Source: Dermatemys mawii
Taxonomy: Eukaryota > Chordata > Testudines > Dermatemydidae
Assembly (NCBI GenBank): GCA_007922305.1
Contig: ML677334.1
Span: 20,599,626-20,663,625, forward strand
Length of the DNA stretch: 64,000 nt
Reading direction: 5' to 3'
Under the pieces are notes generated by a model, which did not search any database, had not been told where the DNA came from, and saw only the letters and a list, made by a program, of their open reading frames with translations. The position numbers were made by a program, and so were the translations under genes. This document shows positions 11,650 to 23,125 of the stretch, piece by piece (within the stretch, counting starts at the first letter, position 1; every line of letters begins with the position of its first letter).

Positions 11650-13235
11650 CAGCACAACACACAATAACTGAATTGCTTTGGTGCTTGCACCATCATCTTT
11701 CAAGACGTATGGTTGCCATTCAGGAGACAGTGATCTGTCAGTTCGGTGCAGGGATCTGCAGCACGTCCAGCTTGTTGCTGCTTTTGATTTGTTTTTATCT
11801 TATAGGGCTTTAGATGCTGGTCTAGCATCCATGAGCATTTTTTGTTTTTCAGAGACACTGCTTGCTCCTCGGATTGGGCCTGGGTACTAGTGCTCTGTAA
11901 GAGTGGATCAGGGATTTAGTTTCTGATCCTCTAGTGCTTTGAGATGGAGAGAACACTTTCTGCTTTGGTTGACATGGCACCAGAAGTGACTATGCCTTGC
12001 CCTGTGTTGATTAGCAGGGAAAATCACACCCAGTTCTGCTTTATAGCCATTGCATGCAAGAGTCTCTTAAACTTGGAGGAATGCAAGGGATTTCAGTGTT
12101 TGTCTAAAGGTGGGTGGGGACCCTCAGAGCCTATGAGTTCATTAAAATTCTATGTTGTGTTGCAGGGTAAATGCGTGGGCCTTAATATGCAGGGCTCCAA
12201 CAGGTAAATACTCGAATCTTAGATACAAGATTAAGCGAGTTTTTACCTGCCTTTCATCCAAAAATGGCATCAAGTACTTCACACTCACCCAAAAGCCAAT
12301 GTTCACCGTTACATGAATCTAATGCAAACTGACTGAAGCAAGCACAGGTTAGGGTGAACAATTTGCCTCTCTAGATAGGTATTTACAATAAGTGTGTGTG
12401 TTTGTGTGTTGACAGTAAAGAAAACTAATTCTTGTTTTAAGAAATCAGATGTTCTTTGTTTTCTTTGAAAACACTCTACATCACTAATAGCATCCATTGG
12501 TGCCGATTTCCGAAGATTATATAAACACTTGCAATATTCTCTGCCTTCATCAGATTCAGACCTCTAGAAAGCATTCACTAGACTATTAGCTCCATGATCA
12601 GAGGAACAGCGATTGGGGTCAAATTCTGCCCACAGGCATATCTCCCTGGGTGCATTCTCATTGAACTCTGAGGTAATTTGATGATGTTGTCCAGAGTCTT
12701 TAGATGCGGTGGAATCTTTTAATACTGACATTACTTTCCCACAGACAGAACAACACCACTATGAATCTGACCCTGCTGCCATTGAAGTCAATGGCAAAAC
12801 AACTTCTGGCACAGGCTAAGCAGAGCTTCACTATAACTGGTGCAGCAATTCTCACAGTCCAAATGTGTGGAAGTAATTTGTGATTCAATTCACTCCTGAC
12901 AGGGCAAGAGCTAGATAGTTTGCTGTACTAGGAACCCTGTAGGCTGCTATTTGGGTGGGGCAGTTTATGGCTTTTGGGATGTTGAGGGTGCCTTTAAAGG
13001 GGAAAACTCCCCTGACACACACTGAAAGCTGGAGGGTGGGAGCAAGACTAGAGTGGCTGCTTCCAAGTTTTGAACATGTACATGTGCGGAGTGGCGGGGG
13101 GTATGTCAGGGTGTGTGTGTAACCCTTGAAGAGGCTGCTGCCTAAAAATTGTACTGGGGGGTTGCCTCATTGGCCACCAGAGCTTTGCTTTTGTGGCTCC
13201 CAGCTGATTAGGGGTAGGGTGCAGATGGTGAGTGG
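11650..13235. other. Mostly unique non-coding sequence
   Basis: No gene recognised. It contains a small GT-rich tract near 12392-12411 and the palindrome at 12777. Open frames are short and featureless. Confidence 0.4.
12777..12796. repeat. Palindromic core TGCCATTGA..TCAATGGCA
   Basis: Nine-base arms around a two-base centre, in a context (CTGACCCTGCTGCC) that matches the flank of the related palindrome at 20.84 kb. It belongs to a dispersed set of short dyads in this window. Confidence 0.7.
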
Positions 13236-13338
13236 CATTAATAATAATAATAATAATTAATAATAAATTAATTATTTAATTAATAATAATAAATAATAAA
13301 TAATAAATAATAATAAATAATAATAATAATTAAATAAT
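13236..13338. repeat. AT-rich (AAT)n/(TAAT)n microsatellite
   Basis: About 100 bp made almost only of A and T in AAT, TAAT and AAAT steps. It contains no G or C, apart from the flanks. Confidence 0.95.
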
Positions 13339-13339
13339 C

Positions 13340-14782
13340 AGCATCCTAGGTGATCATCTATGTCTAATGATGGCCTTGATTATGAGTGAAATTCACTCAG
13401 AGGCACAGAAGAAGTGGACGCTCTTAACACTAAAGAACCAGGGCAGCTCCACTGTGCAGGGAGTGGGTAGATAGCCACTGGGAGCACAGGGGACTTATTA
13501 TCATCTATATGTGAAACCCCAGTTCCACATAAGTGATTGTATAGAGGGTTGTGGATTGGGTAGGGGAGAAGAAAGTGCCTGAGCAATGTAGCTTTGATTA
13601 TGGGAACCCGGTGGCCACAGGACCTCAGAGAGTGTACAGGCTACCTATCCTATGCAAGACATTGTGATGGCAGCTGCCAAACTGTGCCACACCCTCCATG
13701 TAAGCTAGGGGGTCAATTGTACTCTCCCAAACCCAGCAAAGTCCCTGCACAAAGCTCTTCAACTCAGACTGTGCATGTACAAAGGAGGTTAGTGAAGTTC
13801 TTCCTATAACAGGTTCTACTATGTATATCTTAGCGAGTGGACCCATATATATATTAATGCTCTCTGGAATATCATTCCTATAACAAATAATTATCATAGC
13901 CCTGTAGGCAACATGAAGTCTTGTCCATTCAGCAGAGTCAATGTCCCTCTCCTTTACCTTTTGAGCTATCCAGTGAATGTGAAACCACACAGTTGAGATC
14001 TTCTTTTATTTTAATTTTTTTTTAAAAAAAGAAACCAATGAAAAGTTAAAAACAAGCTGTTGTCACTGAAAGAAGCAATAGGGAAGAGAAAGAAAACGTC
14101 TGCAAGGAGAGAAAACAAGAGTATGGAATGGTGTTATTCTTACACTACAATATTGAGATTAGGCTTTTTAAAAAAATCTTTTCTGTTTTAGAGTCCAACT
14201 GGCTTCAGCTCCTTCAGGAATCTGATAGTAGAAAGCAGTTTTTCTGATTTAATTTTCCTTTGCAGAATGTGGGTATTTCGAAAGAGTTGCTGCACAATAA
14301 CACATTCACACAGGTTATTTGATTTGATCATAATAATTTAACTAACCATTAATTGATTTCTTTGGCCCTCAGGGAGCCAGTCATGAATGGTAGCAGGTTA
14401 TTGTTTAACATGGTCAAAACTGAACTCGTCATTTTCCCTCCCAAACTCCCCCAATGGCATCACCATTTACTGTGGTGGTTTTGTTAATCGTAGAGATGGA
14501 CCAATATTCTGAAAAATGATCAGCAAAGATCTTGTGAGATTCTGAATAGTTTTTTCTCCCCCATTCAACCATTTCACAATCCCTTTTTCATTTGTTTTCC
14601 CATGAACATTTGTCCCAGCAATTTTTCATCCAAAGGTTTGGGGAGGAGCTTTTATTCATGCAAATGTGTGGAGCTGCATCTGAATGCTTGTATCCACAAC
14701 TGAATGGGCACATTCTTGTGTCAACAAGTGTATTTCTGCTAGGAGTTATTATCTGACCATCCTCATAGGTCTATACTCGTAT
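13340..14782. other. Unassigned non-coding sequence
   Basis: Unique-looking DNA. Short T and A runs occur at 14015-14030 and 14168. No coding or transposon signature was recognised. Confidence 0.4.
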
Positions 14783-14960
14783 GCAGTAGGACCTTAGAGT
14801 TACAGACACCTCGGGAATGGAGGTTGTTCATAACTCTGAAATGTTTGTAACTCTGAACAAAACCTTTTAGTTGTTCTTTAAAAAGTTTACAACTGAACAT
14901 TGACTTAATACTGCTTTGAAACTTTACTATGCAGAAGAGAAATGCTGCTTTCCCTTTTTT
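14783..14960 (+). repeat. Dispersed reptile repeat
   Basis: The stretch containing AGAGTTACAGACACCTCGGG, GGAGGTTGTTCATAACTCTG and ACAACTGAACATTGACTTAA is familiar to me as a dispersed repeat in reptile genomes. It contains an internal mirrored pair (GTTCATAACTCTGAA / TTTGTAACTCTGAAC). I cannot assign class or exact ends. Confidence 0.5.
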
Positions 14961-15779
14961 CAGTAGTTTACATTTAACACCATACTATACACCTCAGTAT
15001 ATGCCCCTTCTTCCTTTGCCTTTGCGGGCACAAAAATAATTTACAAAGATCTCTGCACATAGCAGAGCACAATTTTTTGTACAATTCCTCTAACAGTCGC
15101 CATCCTGGAGAGCTGGGAGTTGGCTTGAAACCAGAGGCCAAATTCTGTTTGTCACCCTATTGCAAATCTAGAGTAACTCTGTTGTCTCCCATGTGGAGTT
15201 AGCCTGGATTTACACCCATGTAACAGAGAGCAGCATTTGACCTCAGGTGTCTTTCTCCGAAAAAGTGCCAACACGAAGGGATAGGATAGAGCCTGTGTCT
15301 ACAGGGAATGGCTCCTCTTCACTGCTCTGTAGCCTAACTAGTGGTTATGGCCTTGCTACTATGAAACCCAGGTGCACAAACAAAAAATGTCACAGTCCCT
15401 ATAAGTCCCACAAAGGATTAGAAAAAGCCCATTTGCAGTGATGTATGTAAATCCGCATACTAATTATTACTGGCAGACAAAGATGAGTAAGCCCAGAGCT
15501 GAAGTTTAAAAATAAAAGGTCAAACATTTTTAGACAATGAAAACATTTATTTACATAGTTTACTGGGAGCTGGATTTCTTTTTCCTTCTTGCCGGCATTC
15601 ACCCATACACCAAACATGCCAGCTTTTTTCTGTCTGTAGGGGTTGTAAAGAATGCAAATCTAATCCCTACAGGAAGAAGGTATAAAAAGAAAGTTAGAAA
15701 CAGAAGGGAATAGAATGTTTTCAAATGCCTGACATAGAACTGCTTGAAGTACTGTCAACAAACCAATTTATCTACTAAG
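14961..15779. other. Unassigned non-coding sequence
   Basis: A worn palindrome-like piece lies at about 15172-15240 (GAGTAACTCTGTTG..GATTTACACCCATGTAA). Otherwise nothing was recognised. Confidence 0.38.
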
Positions 15780-15960
15780 TCTAGCTTTATTTTCTGTTCA
15801 TATGACCCTCAGCACCATATCAGAGCACATCACAATCTTCCATATGTTTATCCTCACAACATCCCTAGGGACATCACAAGGAAGTGCTAGTACCCCTGTT
15901 TTACAAATGGGGAACTGAGGCACACTGGAGAGTATGTGAGGCTATTCATTGTGGAGGCCC
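15780..15960 (+). repeat. Ancient L2/MIR-like repeat
   Basis: Contains CTGTTTTACAAATGGGGAAC followed by TGAGGCACACTGGAGAG, the hallmark 3' portion shared by L2/MIR-age repeats of amniotes. Heavily diverged, with approximate ends. Confidence 0.6.
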
Positions 15961-16610
15961 AACCCATACGTCTAACAATCAGTGAGTAACTAGTAAAAAG
16001 GTGATAAATGCATGTTTGACTTTTTCCTTCCTTTTGTGGAGTCCATTTTGAATCGCATGTGAAATCAGGGAGAAGTTGGAGGGCACTAGGGGAATGACTT
16101 TCTGCCCTGAACGGAAGCACACCAAAACCCTGGTTTGTATTAATAACGCAATAGGGCCACATTGTAAGCTGGAAATCCCTCCCATCTGTATATTAATAAA
16201 GATAAACGTGGTGGCAGAAACTTATCAGGATCCTGCTCTGATGCCAGCTCTGCAGCCAGCAGCTCCCCAGGACTGCTTCAAACAGCTTCTCCAAGTACAT
16301 ACCCAGGATATGCTGTAGGTGCTCCACCGGCCTAGCATCTTCGGTTACTAGCCTCAGCACTATGGTCCCTTCTTACCCTTCCTCCAACAACTGGCTTTCC
16401 TTCAGAGTGCCTGTGACTGGAAGGGCACGGGGTACAAGGTGTGAGGCTGGCATTGTTGCTCAGCAAATTGTCATGCACTGCTGTGGGTTCGGTGCTCGCC
16501 ACAGTTCCCAATACCTCTAAAAGAGGCAGGAAGCAAGGAACTGAAGGGCTGGGAATGACAGCCCCAGAGGACTAAGGGATAGCATTGGAAAACTCTCCAG
16601 TAAGGTGATC

Positions 16611-16813
16611 TGAACTTGAGTTGTGTCCACACTATCTGGACTTTTTGACCCATGTCACAGTGAGATTTGGGCTTTGACCCACCCCCAATGAAGTCTGCAG
16701 GCAAGATTCCAGAGGGGTCCCTAGCCTAAGTCAAATTGATTTCTGTGTGGACAGAAGAGGGTTTTGTGTTTAAACATAGCCCAGGCTTAGTATGCTGTGT
16801 AGGCATACCCAGA
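16611..16813 (+). mobile_element. Non-autonomous DNA element (MITE)
   Basis: One end carries TTGAGTTGTGTCCACACTAT and the other GCTTAGTATGCTGTGTAGGC. Both are MITE-type GTCTACAC-like ends. Internal TTTGACCCATGTCACAGTGA and GATTTCTGTGTGGACAG match a turtle MITE pattern I recognise. It adjoins the ancient repeat that follows. The duplication was not resolved. Confidence 0.6.
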
Positions 16814-16814
16814 G

Positions 16815-16930
16815 ATGCCACCTGATTTGCCTAAGGTCATTCAGGAAGTCTATGGCAGAACAAGGAATTGAGCCAAGGCTTCTCAAATCCAATGCTAATA
16901 TCCTAACCACTGGACAATCCTGCCTCCATC
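16815..16930 (+). repeat. Ancient L2/MIR-like repeat, 3' portion
   Basis: TGCCTAAGGTCATTCAGGAA, CAAGGAATTGAGCCAAGGCT and AATATCCTAACCACTGGACA follow the order of the same old repeat seen at 20.0, 33.2 and 40.4 kb. Confidence 0.65.
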
Positions 16931-19489
16931 TGTCTATGAACTGAGCTAGGGCAAGATTCACCATTTTGTTAATTCAATTTTACTGAGGTGTAACTGTCTT
17001 GAAGTCACTGAACTGGGGAAATACAATAGGCTATCAGGCATCATGATTTTAACAGATTTGCTGGTCATTGAAAATTGTTCATGCACATTTGGAGCAAATA
17101 TAGTCAGCATATGGTTATATGAAAATTGTTAGTTGCAAGTATGTCTTACAGTATTGGATAGGTGAAATTCTATCCAGTACTGGATACCTATTGGTGAGAT
17201 TTGGTCAAGTTCTATAGGTTTACACAAGATCCTGTGCACCACTAATGCTTAATACAGGAAATAAGTAGGGTTGAAATGATACAACAGGGCCTTCCGCACA
17301 ACATCTACCTGGTGTCTACTTCACTCTGTTAGATCTGTGACTGGTCACCTAAGTCTCATGATTTTGCTTGTATTCCCTAATTGGCTTGCAAGCAAGGTGG
17401 TGTTAGTTTGTCTGTTTTTAAAATCAATTGCTTTGACTTTTGACTCCCTTATACTTGTCTCACTCTCAAAAACAACACATAGGGCAAGGCTTTTTGGTGT
17501 AATTATGTGTCAGCGTGCTTGGTCATACTAAAATGCATATGTTTGTATGTATACAAACATATGTGCATGAATGAAAGCTTCTCTCCAAACATCGGCCAAG
17601 AAAAATTGCTCTCCTGAACATCAGCAGGAAAGTGAATACAATGAGATATGAACATGGATAAATAGAAAAATGTTTAGAATCCATGCTTTAGAATTTTTCC
17701 TACTGTTTGCCCATTTGTAGTCTGCAGACTGCAGTGACAAACTTTGTCTTGAAAATAGCATCCCTAGTTCATTATATTGAACTCAATTTTGTACAGGAGA
17801 TGGGCATGAACCCCCCCCAGCCCAGGTCAGAATCCTAGCTCTGGGTTTGTGGATAGATTGGAGCTGGGAAGCCAAATCTATGAGGGGATACATTGGAACA
17901 TTCTGTACTTCAGGATAATTCAGATCTGGATTTCAAGCGCTAAAGTATGTGAGCATTAGGAGTCTAAAGTTCGGTTTCCGCCCATTACAGAGACATGGGA
18001 GCAGATCTGCTCTAACTTAAACCAGGCTGGAGTGGCCACAAGGAACTGAACATGCAGCCCAGGGCTGGCCTGAAGTGGTAGGTCAGTCAGAGCTACTTCT
18101 TCATGCTACATAGGAAAAAGGGAGACTGTGTAGTGTACAGTTCTCTACACCACTAGAGAGTCATCCTTATCCCAAGGTAATTATCCTTGGACTCTTACAT
18201 TGGGTTTTGGCCAGATTATGTCAGCAGTGTAGCAGCATGGCCCAAGAGGGTCTGGACTGCAGATTCCCCATGTCTGAATCCTGGGAGTTTAATTCTTTAC
18301 ATTACAGATAGGGTTTGAATCGAGGTCTGGGGGTTTGATTTTGGCCTGTCTCTACTTACTACCAAACAATCTTTTTTTCAAAAGTAACAAGGCTATAATT
18401 CTTTATATAGGAGCTCTCAGGGAGGCACTGATGTGTCCTTTTAGAATAGGCAGATACTGATATGAAGCTGTTTAAAAACGAAGTTACGAAAACGGCATCA
18501 CCAATCCTTTTTTCTTTTTCCTATTTTTGCCTGCTTTTTGTGCCACTCAGCTTGTTTGCCTGTAAAATCCTCCTTGGGGCCACATTCATGCAGACAGACT
18601 AAACCATTTTTCACTCTGAAGGAATCCCCTGAGGTTAAATTCACCTAGATAATATCATATTTACTACATAACCTGTTTGGATTATTTTTGAACACTGCAC
18701 AGCAGCAGCACCAATAAAGAGAAACTCTACATGATGCATACCAGTAGCAACTCCCTACAAATTAACCTTTAGGAACTCTGTCTTTGCAGGGAACGCCCAC
18801 ATGTCAAATTTCTCTGTGGGTTTTTGAGCCAAGAGATTTAAGAATTTAAACCTGACGAGTTTTTTTTTTTGGTAATGACTTTTTCAACTTTGTTTTTTTA
18901 AAAAAACGAAAGAAACAACAACCAAAACCCCAAGACTTGGCATACTTTTAGCAGGTCAAAGTACTGCTAGATGGTTCAAAATGTACAGGAGAGCACACAG
19001 GTAACTTGAACATTATAAAATTTAATACACAGGACAAGCAAGCCTGAGTAATCACTTGACAGCCATAATTAGATGTGGGCCCAAAACAAAAGCTAGGATC
19101 TGAACATGCCTGAACTTTGGAACCATTATGCTTCAGGTCAAAACATCATGACTCTTCTTTACCTGAATAAAGAGCTGAAACAAGCTGCCAGGTCAGATGA
19201 TTGGAGAAATTCAGAACTGGATTCAAATTCCACATCCTGGACCCCAATGCCGATGTTAGATATATCTCATATCTACCCTACTATATGGGCCTGGAGGAAT
19301 GTCAGATGAATGATCTTCCCTCAGGTCGAACTCAGAAGATCCCTATGGTTTTTCATCTTCTGCTGTAACATGGGGCACAGGTTGCTTGTTGGGATCGTCT
19401 AGATCTATTTCTCAAAATCAGCTTGCTTCCCGTGCGAGGGACTTCAGGCATTGGTGTGCCTCAGTCACTCCTAATCTCTGTCTGTGGCA
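16931..19489. other. Mostly unique non-coding sequence
   Basis: No genes or clear transposons. It includes the short palindrome at 17536 and a few homopolymer runs (T-run near 18861, A-run near 18900). Confidence 0.4.
17536..17563. repeat. 28-bp palindrome
   Basis: Arms CATATGTTTGTAT and ATACAAACATATG are exact inverse complements separated by GT. Confidence 0.95.
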
Positions 19490-19640
19490 CAAAATGGTTT
19501 AATCTCCTCAGGACTGTAATATTTTGGTGTAATCCAGGTTAGGGGGCTCAATAACTGGGTGGAATTTAGTGACCTGCACTTTGCAGGAGGTCAGACTAGA
19601 TGATATGGGAGGCCTGTCTGGCCTGAAACTAGGACACTGA
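19490..19640 (+). mobile_element. CR1 LINE 3'-end fragment
   Basis: GGAGGTCAGACTAGATGATA then TCTGGCCTGAAACTAGGACA is the sense version of the CR1 tail seen antisense at 55.6 kb. Upstream GTGACCTGCACTTTGCAGGA extends the match. The frame is lost. Confidence 0.65.
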
Positions 19641-20014
19641 AGATGGTAAAATGGGTGGTCCAGTGGTAGTGTTCCTTCTAATGGCTTGGAACAATAGGTC
19701 TAATTATGCAGCTGGCCAGCAAGAGCTGTCTGTGAAAGCACCTTTTTTTTAAAGGGGGGATGGGATGGAAATGGACTGGAGCATAAAGATCAAATTTTAC
19801 CTTCTTATAAACTGCAGGACTGGGCCTATAATAGTAAGAAGATTTGAAAAGGAGAAAAAAAAGATTGAAAGAAAAAGCTATATGGCAAAAAAAAAAAAAA
19901 TCCAATCCAAAATAACAGGACTAAATACCCCAAAAATGTATTTAGAGGAATATTGACAGAACCCTTTTGGTTTAATCTCTACTAAATTTTTATGGGACTT
20001 CCCCATAAGAGGAA

Positions 20015-20200
20015 GTGTGCTTTGAACTTGTATAGTGTTTTCTATAGAAGATCTCAATGTGCTTCAGAAACACTAATAAATTCAGCCTCCCAGCAACCTT
20101 GTGAGGGAGGAAGATATTACTTCCCCATCACAGGGGAGGAAACTGTGGCATGAAAAAGATTAAGTGACTTGCCCAAGGTCACACAAGGTACAAAGAAGTG
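20015..20200 (+). repeat. Ancient L2/MIR-like repeat
   Basis: Contains AGATCTCAATGTGCTTCAGA, AGCAACCTTGTGAGGGAGG and GTGACTTGCCCAAGGTCACA in the expected order. Non-coding. Confidence 0.72.
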
Positions 20201-20839
20201 TGGAATATTATTGAATATATCTGTGACATCCCAGCAGTTAGTTCTTGTGACCAAACAAGGTTCTATCTTGTGCCTTAATCACAATAGCATTCTTCTTCAC
20301 AAGAACGAAACATATGGCCCGCCCTTCTTAAAAGGAAAATGTATAGTATTCGAATATAAGGGTCCTTATTAGAAAGGCATATTATAAGGTCTAGCATCAT
20401 GTTTAATACCTAGGGACACTGGAATTGTAAGACAAGCTTAATATACATTGTTAGTATCTCCAGAAGAAAGCAGTGTAGTTGTGCAAATGCAAATTCAATA
20501 AATGAACACTAGTCATTATAAAGATAGTGATTTATCTCTAACCATTGCAACAATATAGCTGTACCTATGTGCACTGTCATAGGAATGGTTCTGCCCGGGT
20601 TTCCAGCTGCAACTTTGTTTCAGTTATAACTTAAGCTAAGAAATTTTTCTCCAGGCTAAAACTTGCTCTGCATAAACTTTACCCTTGGAGTCATCTTTTA
20701 ATATATGTCTACAGTGTGAGCCAGGTTATGATACCCTTACTTGTGCTGAACAACAGCTGACTGCACAAATTGTTCCATTGATTTTACTCAGAGTAAAATA
20801 TGAGTAACTGTAGCTGAATCAGATCCTAAAATACAGATA
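20201..20839. other. Unassigned non-coding sequence
   Basis: No recognised feature other than worn fragments resembling the palindrome family near 20790. Confidence 0.35.
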
Positions 20840-20912
20840 TATCCTGCTCCCAGCTACTCCCATTGAACTCAGTGGGAATTTTGCCATTGTCTTCAAATGG
20901 AGCAGGATCAGG
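20840..20912. repeat. Palindromic dispersed repeat
   Basis: TATCCTGCTCCCAGCTACTC pairs with the far end GGAGCAGGATCAGGC. The centre holds CCCATTGAACTCAGTGGG. Confidence 0.7.
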
Positions 20913-21034
20913 CTCATTGTTTAAAAATATCTGGTTTTGGAATGCAAAAATAAACTGGCTTTTAGTTGATTAGAGTACTGTTTGGTATAGCTAGAATTCA
21001 TAAACAACTTGGACCTGATCCTGCAATTCTTGTG

Positions 21035-21155
21035 TGTACAATTATTATCACCTATAATTTGTATTACCATAGGCCTAGGAGCCTTAGTCATGGACCAGGA
21101 CCCGATTGTACTAGGCACTGTATGACCTAGAACAGAAAGATAATAACTTGCATTC
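21035..21155 (+). repeat. Ancient L2/MIR-age repeat fragment
   Basis: CTAGGAGCCTTAGTCATGGA, CAGGACCCGATTGTACTAGG and CACTGTATGACCTAGAACAG follow the amniote repeat also seen at 2.36, 47.85 and 59.76 kb. Confidence 0.62.
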
Positions 21156-21522
21156 AAGTCAATGAGAGTTTTGCAGGTTTAACAGCTTCAAGATTGTGTC
21201 TTCAGCTGTTTTATTTTTTGAAATGTCGTTGTTTATATAATGTATTAGCCCTATTTCAGATTAAAGCCAGTCATTTAGTCTGATATTTTAAACAAGAAAC
21301 TGTGCTTAGAATCCTGTAATTTTTTTTCTAATAGATCAAATTTTACAGTCTTCAATGCCTAACATTAAGTCATAAATCTACAATTAGGCACTAAAAAATA
21401 AAAATGGCATAGTTTTCAAAGGTGGAGGGCATTCACAAATTCCATTTAAACCACTGGGAGTTATAGGTACCCATCTCTGAAAATCAGGCCATTTTCATTT
21501 AGGTGTACATAGGGATTTTAAG

Positions 21523-21592
21523 TCCAGATCCTCAAAGGTACTTAGGTGCCTAACTCCCATTGGTTTCAATTCCCTTTGAGAATCCAAGCCAA
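21523..21592. repeat. Palindromic dispersed repeat (short arm copy)
   Basis: CCAGATCCTCAAAGGTACTT at the left mirrors the right-hand CCCTTTGAGAATCCAAGCC. A better-preserved copy of the same dyad is at 35419-35499. Confidence 0.65.
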
Positions 21593-21821
21593 GGAGCTTA
21601 ATTTTAGGCACTTATTAGCAAAAGTGGTTTTTAGCATGCGGAAGACATCCTTTTTTCAGACCAATATAACAATGCTTAAAGGCTCATGCAAAGCTATGCT
21701 CCTTTCAAAAGTTCACAAACTGATCCAAAACACCCAGCCTGCTGGGTCAAAGATTACATTTTATTTTATAACTTGCCTATTTTAAACACAAAACCATCAT
21801 AATTTTCTGCATAATTAGACA

Positions 21822-21903
21822 GTGATGCAGCGAAGCACTTTTGCATGTGTTTCAGTGCCATTGACGTCAATGGGTGCTTAAATGCTCAGCTGAATCGGGG
21901 CCT
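21822..21903. repeat. Palindromic dispersed repeat with CRE-like centre
   Basis: The centre CCATTGACGTCAATGG (21858-21873) is a perfect 16-bp palindrome containing TGACGTCA. Flanks AAGCACTTTTGCA and GTGCTTAAATGCT are worn mirror arms. A related family consensus would carry TTGACTTCAA, so the CRE sequence probably arose by mutation (inference). Confidence 0.75.
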
Positions 21904-22100
21904 GAGGCATTGTTCAAACCAACTCTGAATACAGTGCCAGTGTGTGGATAATTATGTGTTTACTAGTAAAAAAGGAGGCATTTTTGTCTACAGCTGAATT
22001 GAATTCTATGGCTTGTTGCTAACGATTCCAGATGCAGTTTGTGACTTCCACAGAATTCATTTCAGGCTTTCACATACTGTGCATTTTCTTCAGTGTCTAA

Positions 22101-22370
22101 GGCCAGGTTTACTCTATAATTTTGCATTGTATGACTATGTACCTATGGTGGGTGTGTGTGAAAAATCCACGTCTCTGAGTGACACACTTATACTGACCTA
22201 TCCCCAGTTTAGACAGTGCTGTGTTGGTGGGAGGGTTTCTCCTGTTGACATAGCTACCCCTTCTTGGGAAGGTGATTTAACTACGCTGATGGGAGAAGCT
22301 CTACCATCGACATAGTGCCGATTTCACTGAAGTGCTTCAGCAGTGCAGCGTATTAAGTGTAGACCTGCCC
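22101..22370. mobile_element. Harbinger-type MITE with TAA duplication
   Basis: A 270-bp element flanked by TAA at 22098-22100 and 22371-22373. Ends read inward GGCCAGGTTTACTCTA and GGGCAGGTCTACACTT. It shares GTGAAAAATCCA and TGAGTGAC blocks with the element at 22.76 kb. Non-coding; mobilisation by a Harbinger transposase in trans is inferred from the duplication. Confidence 0.82.
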
Positions 22371-22760
22371 TAACTTTCCTTTTATTATTTACACACATTT
22401 ATATATTTTAAAAATAGACTTCCACTCCCTTAAGAGGAACTATTAGAATCCCTGATGTCACCTCCCTTCAGTTTCGCTGGGTGCGTCTTTTTAATTTTTA
22501 AATAATGCTGCTAAATAAACCAACCAACTAACCAACAAATCTCAAAGGAAAATAAGCCTTAGGAATTATGTTGAAATACCAGTAAGGGCTTAATCTAAAC
22601 TACAAATTCTAGGACATTCAAAGTTAATGTGACTCTGCCCTTGATTCACCCTCTTGCACTAAGAGATTGTGTTTGTTGCTAACCAACAGGTGAGAGATGA
22701 TTAATGCATTATATAAAGAAGCATGAGGCCTGCCCTACTAGTCTGAGCAGAAGACTCAGA

Positions 22761-22997
22761 GGCCAGGTCTTCACTAAAAAGTTAGCTTGACCTAGCTATA
22801 TCACTTGGGTGTGAAAAATCCAAGCCCCTGAGTGACGTAGTTAAATCGACCTAGTTCCCAGTGTAGATAGTGCTAGGTCAACAGAAGAATTCATCGATTA
22901 ATAACAGCAACAGGAGATCCCCTCCAATCGTTATGGTGAATGTCTACATTGAAGCCCCAGAACAGCACAGCTCCAATATTTCTAATGAAGACCTAGC
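22761..22997. mobile_element. MITE, apparently inserted in a MIR
   Basis: Ends read inward GGCCAGGTCTTCACTAAAAA and TAGGTCTTCATTAGAA. The body shares CCTGAGTGACGTAG and GTGAAAAATCCAAGC with the 22.1-kb element. Possible AGA flanks on both sides do not fit the TWA rule. SINE-like sequence continues on its right. Confidence 0.7.
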
Positions 22998-22999
22998 TA

Positions 23000-23125
23000 G
23001 AGCCAGAAGCTTCTGAGTTTGAATTCTGGCTCTGACATTGACTTCCTCTGTGGTCTGTCACATAACCTCTCTGCCTCAGTTTCCACATCTGTAAAAAAGG
23101 AGATACTAACACTTAGCTGTTTTAA
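23000..23125 (+). repeat. MIR-like SINE
   Basis: A B-box-like GAGTTTGAATTCTGG, then CTCTGACATTGACTTCC, then CCTCTCTGCCTCAGTTTCCA and CATCTGTAAAAAAGGAG: the fixed order of MIR. tRNA-derived and non-coding. Confidence 0.78.
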
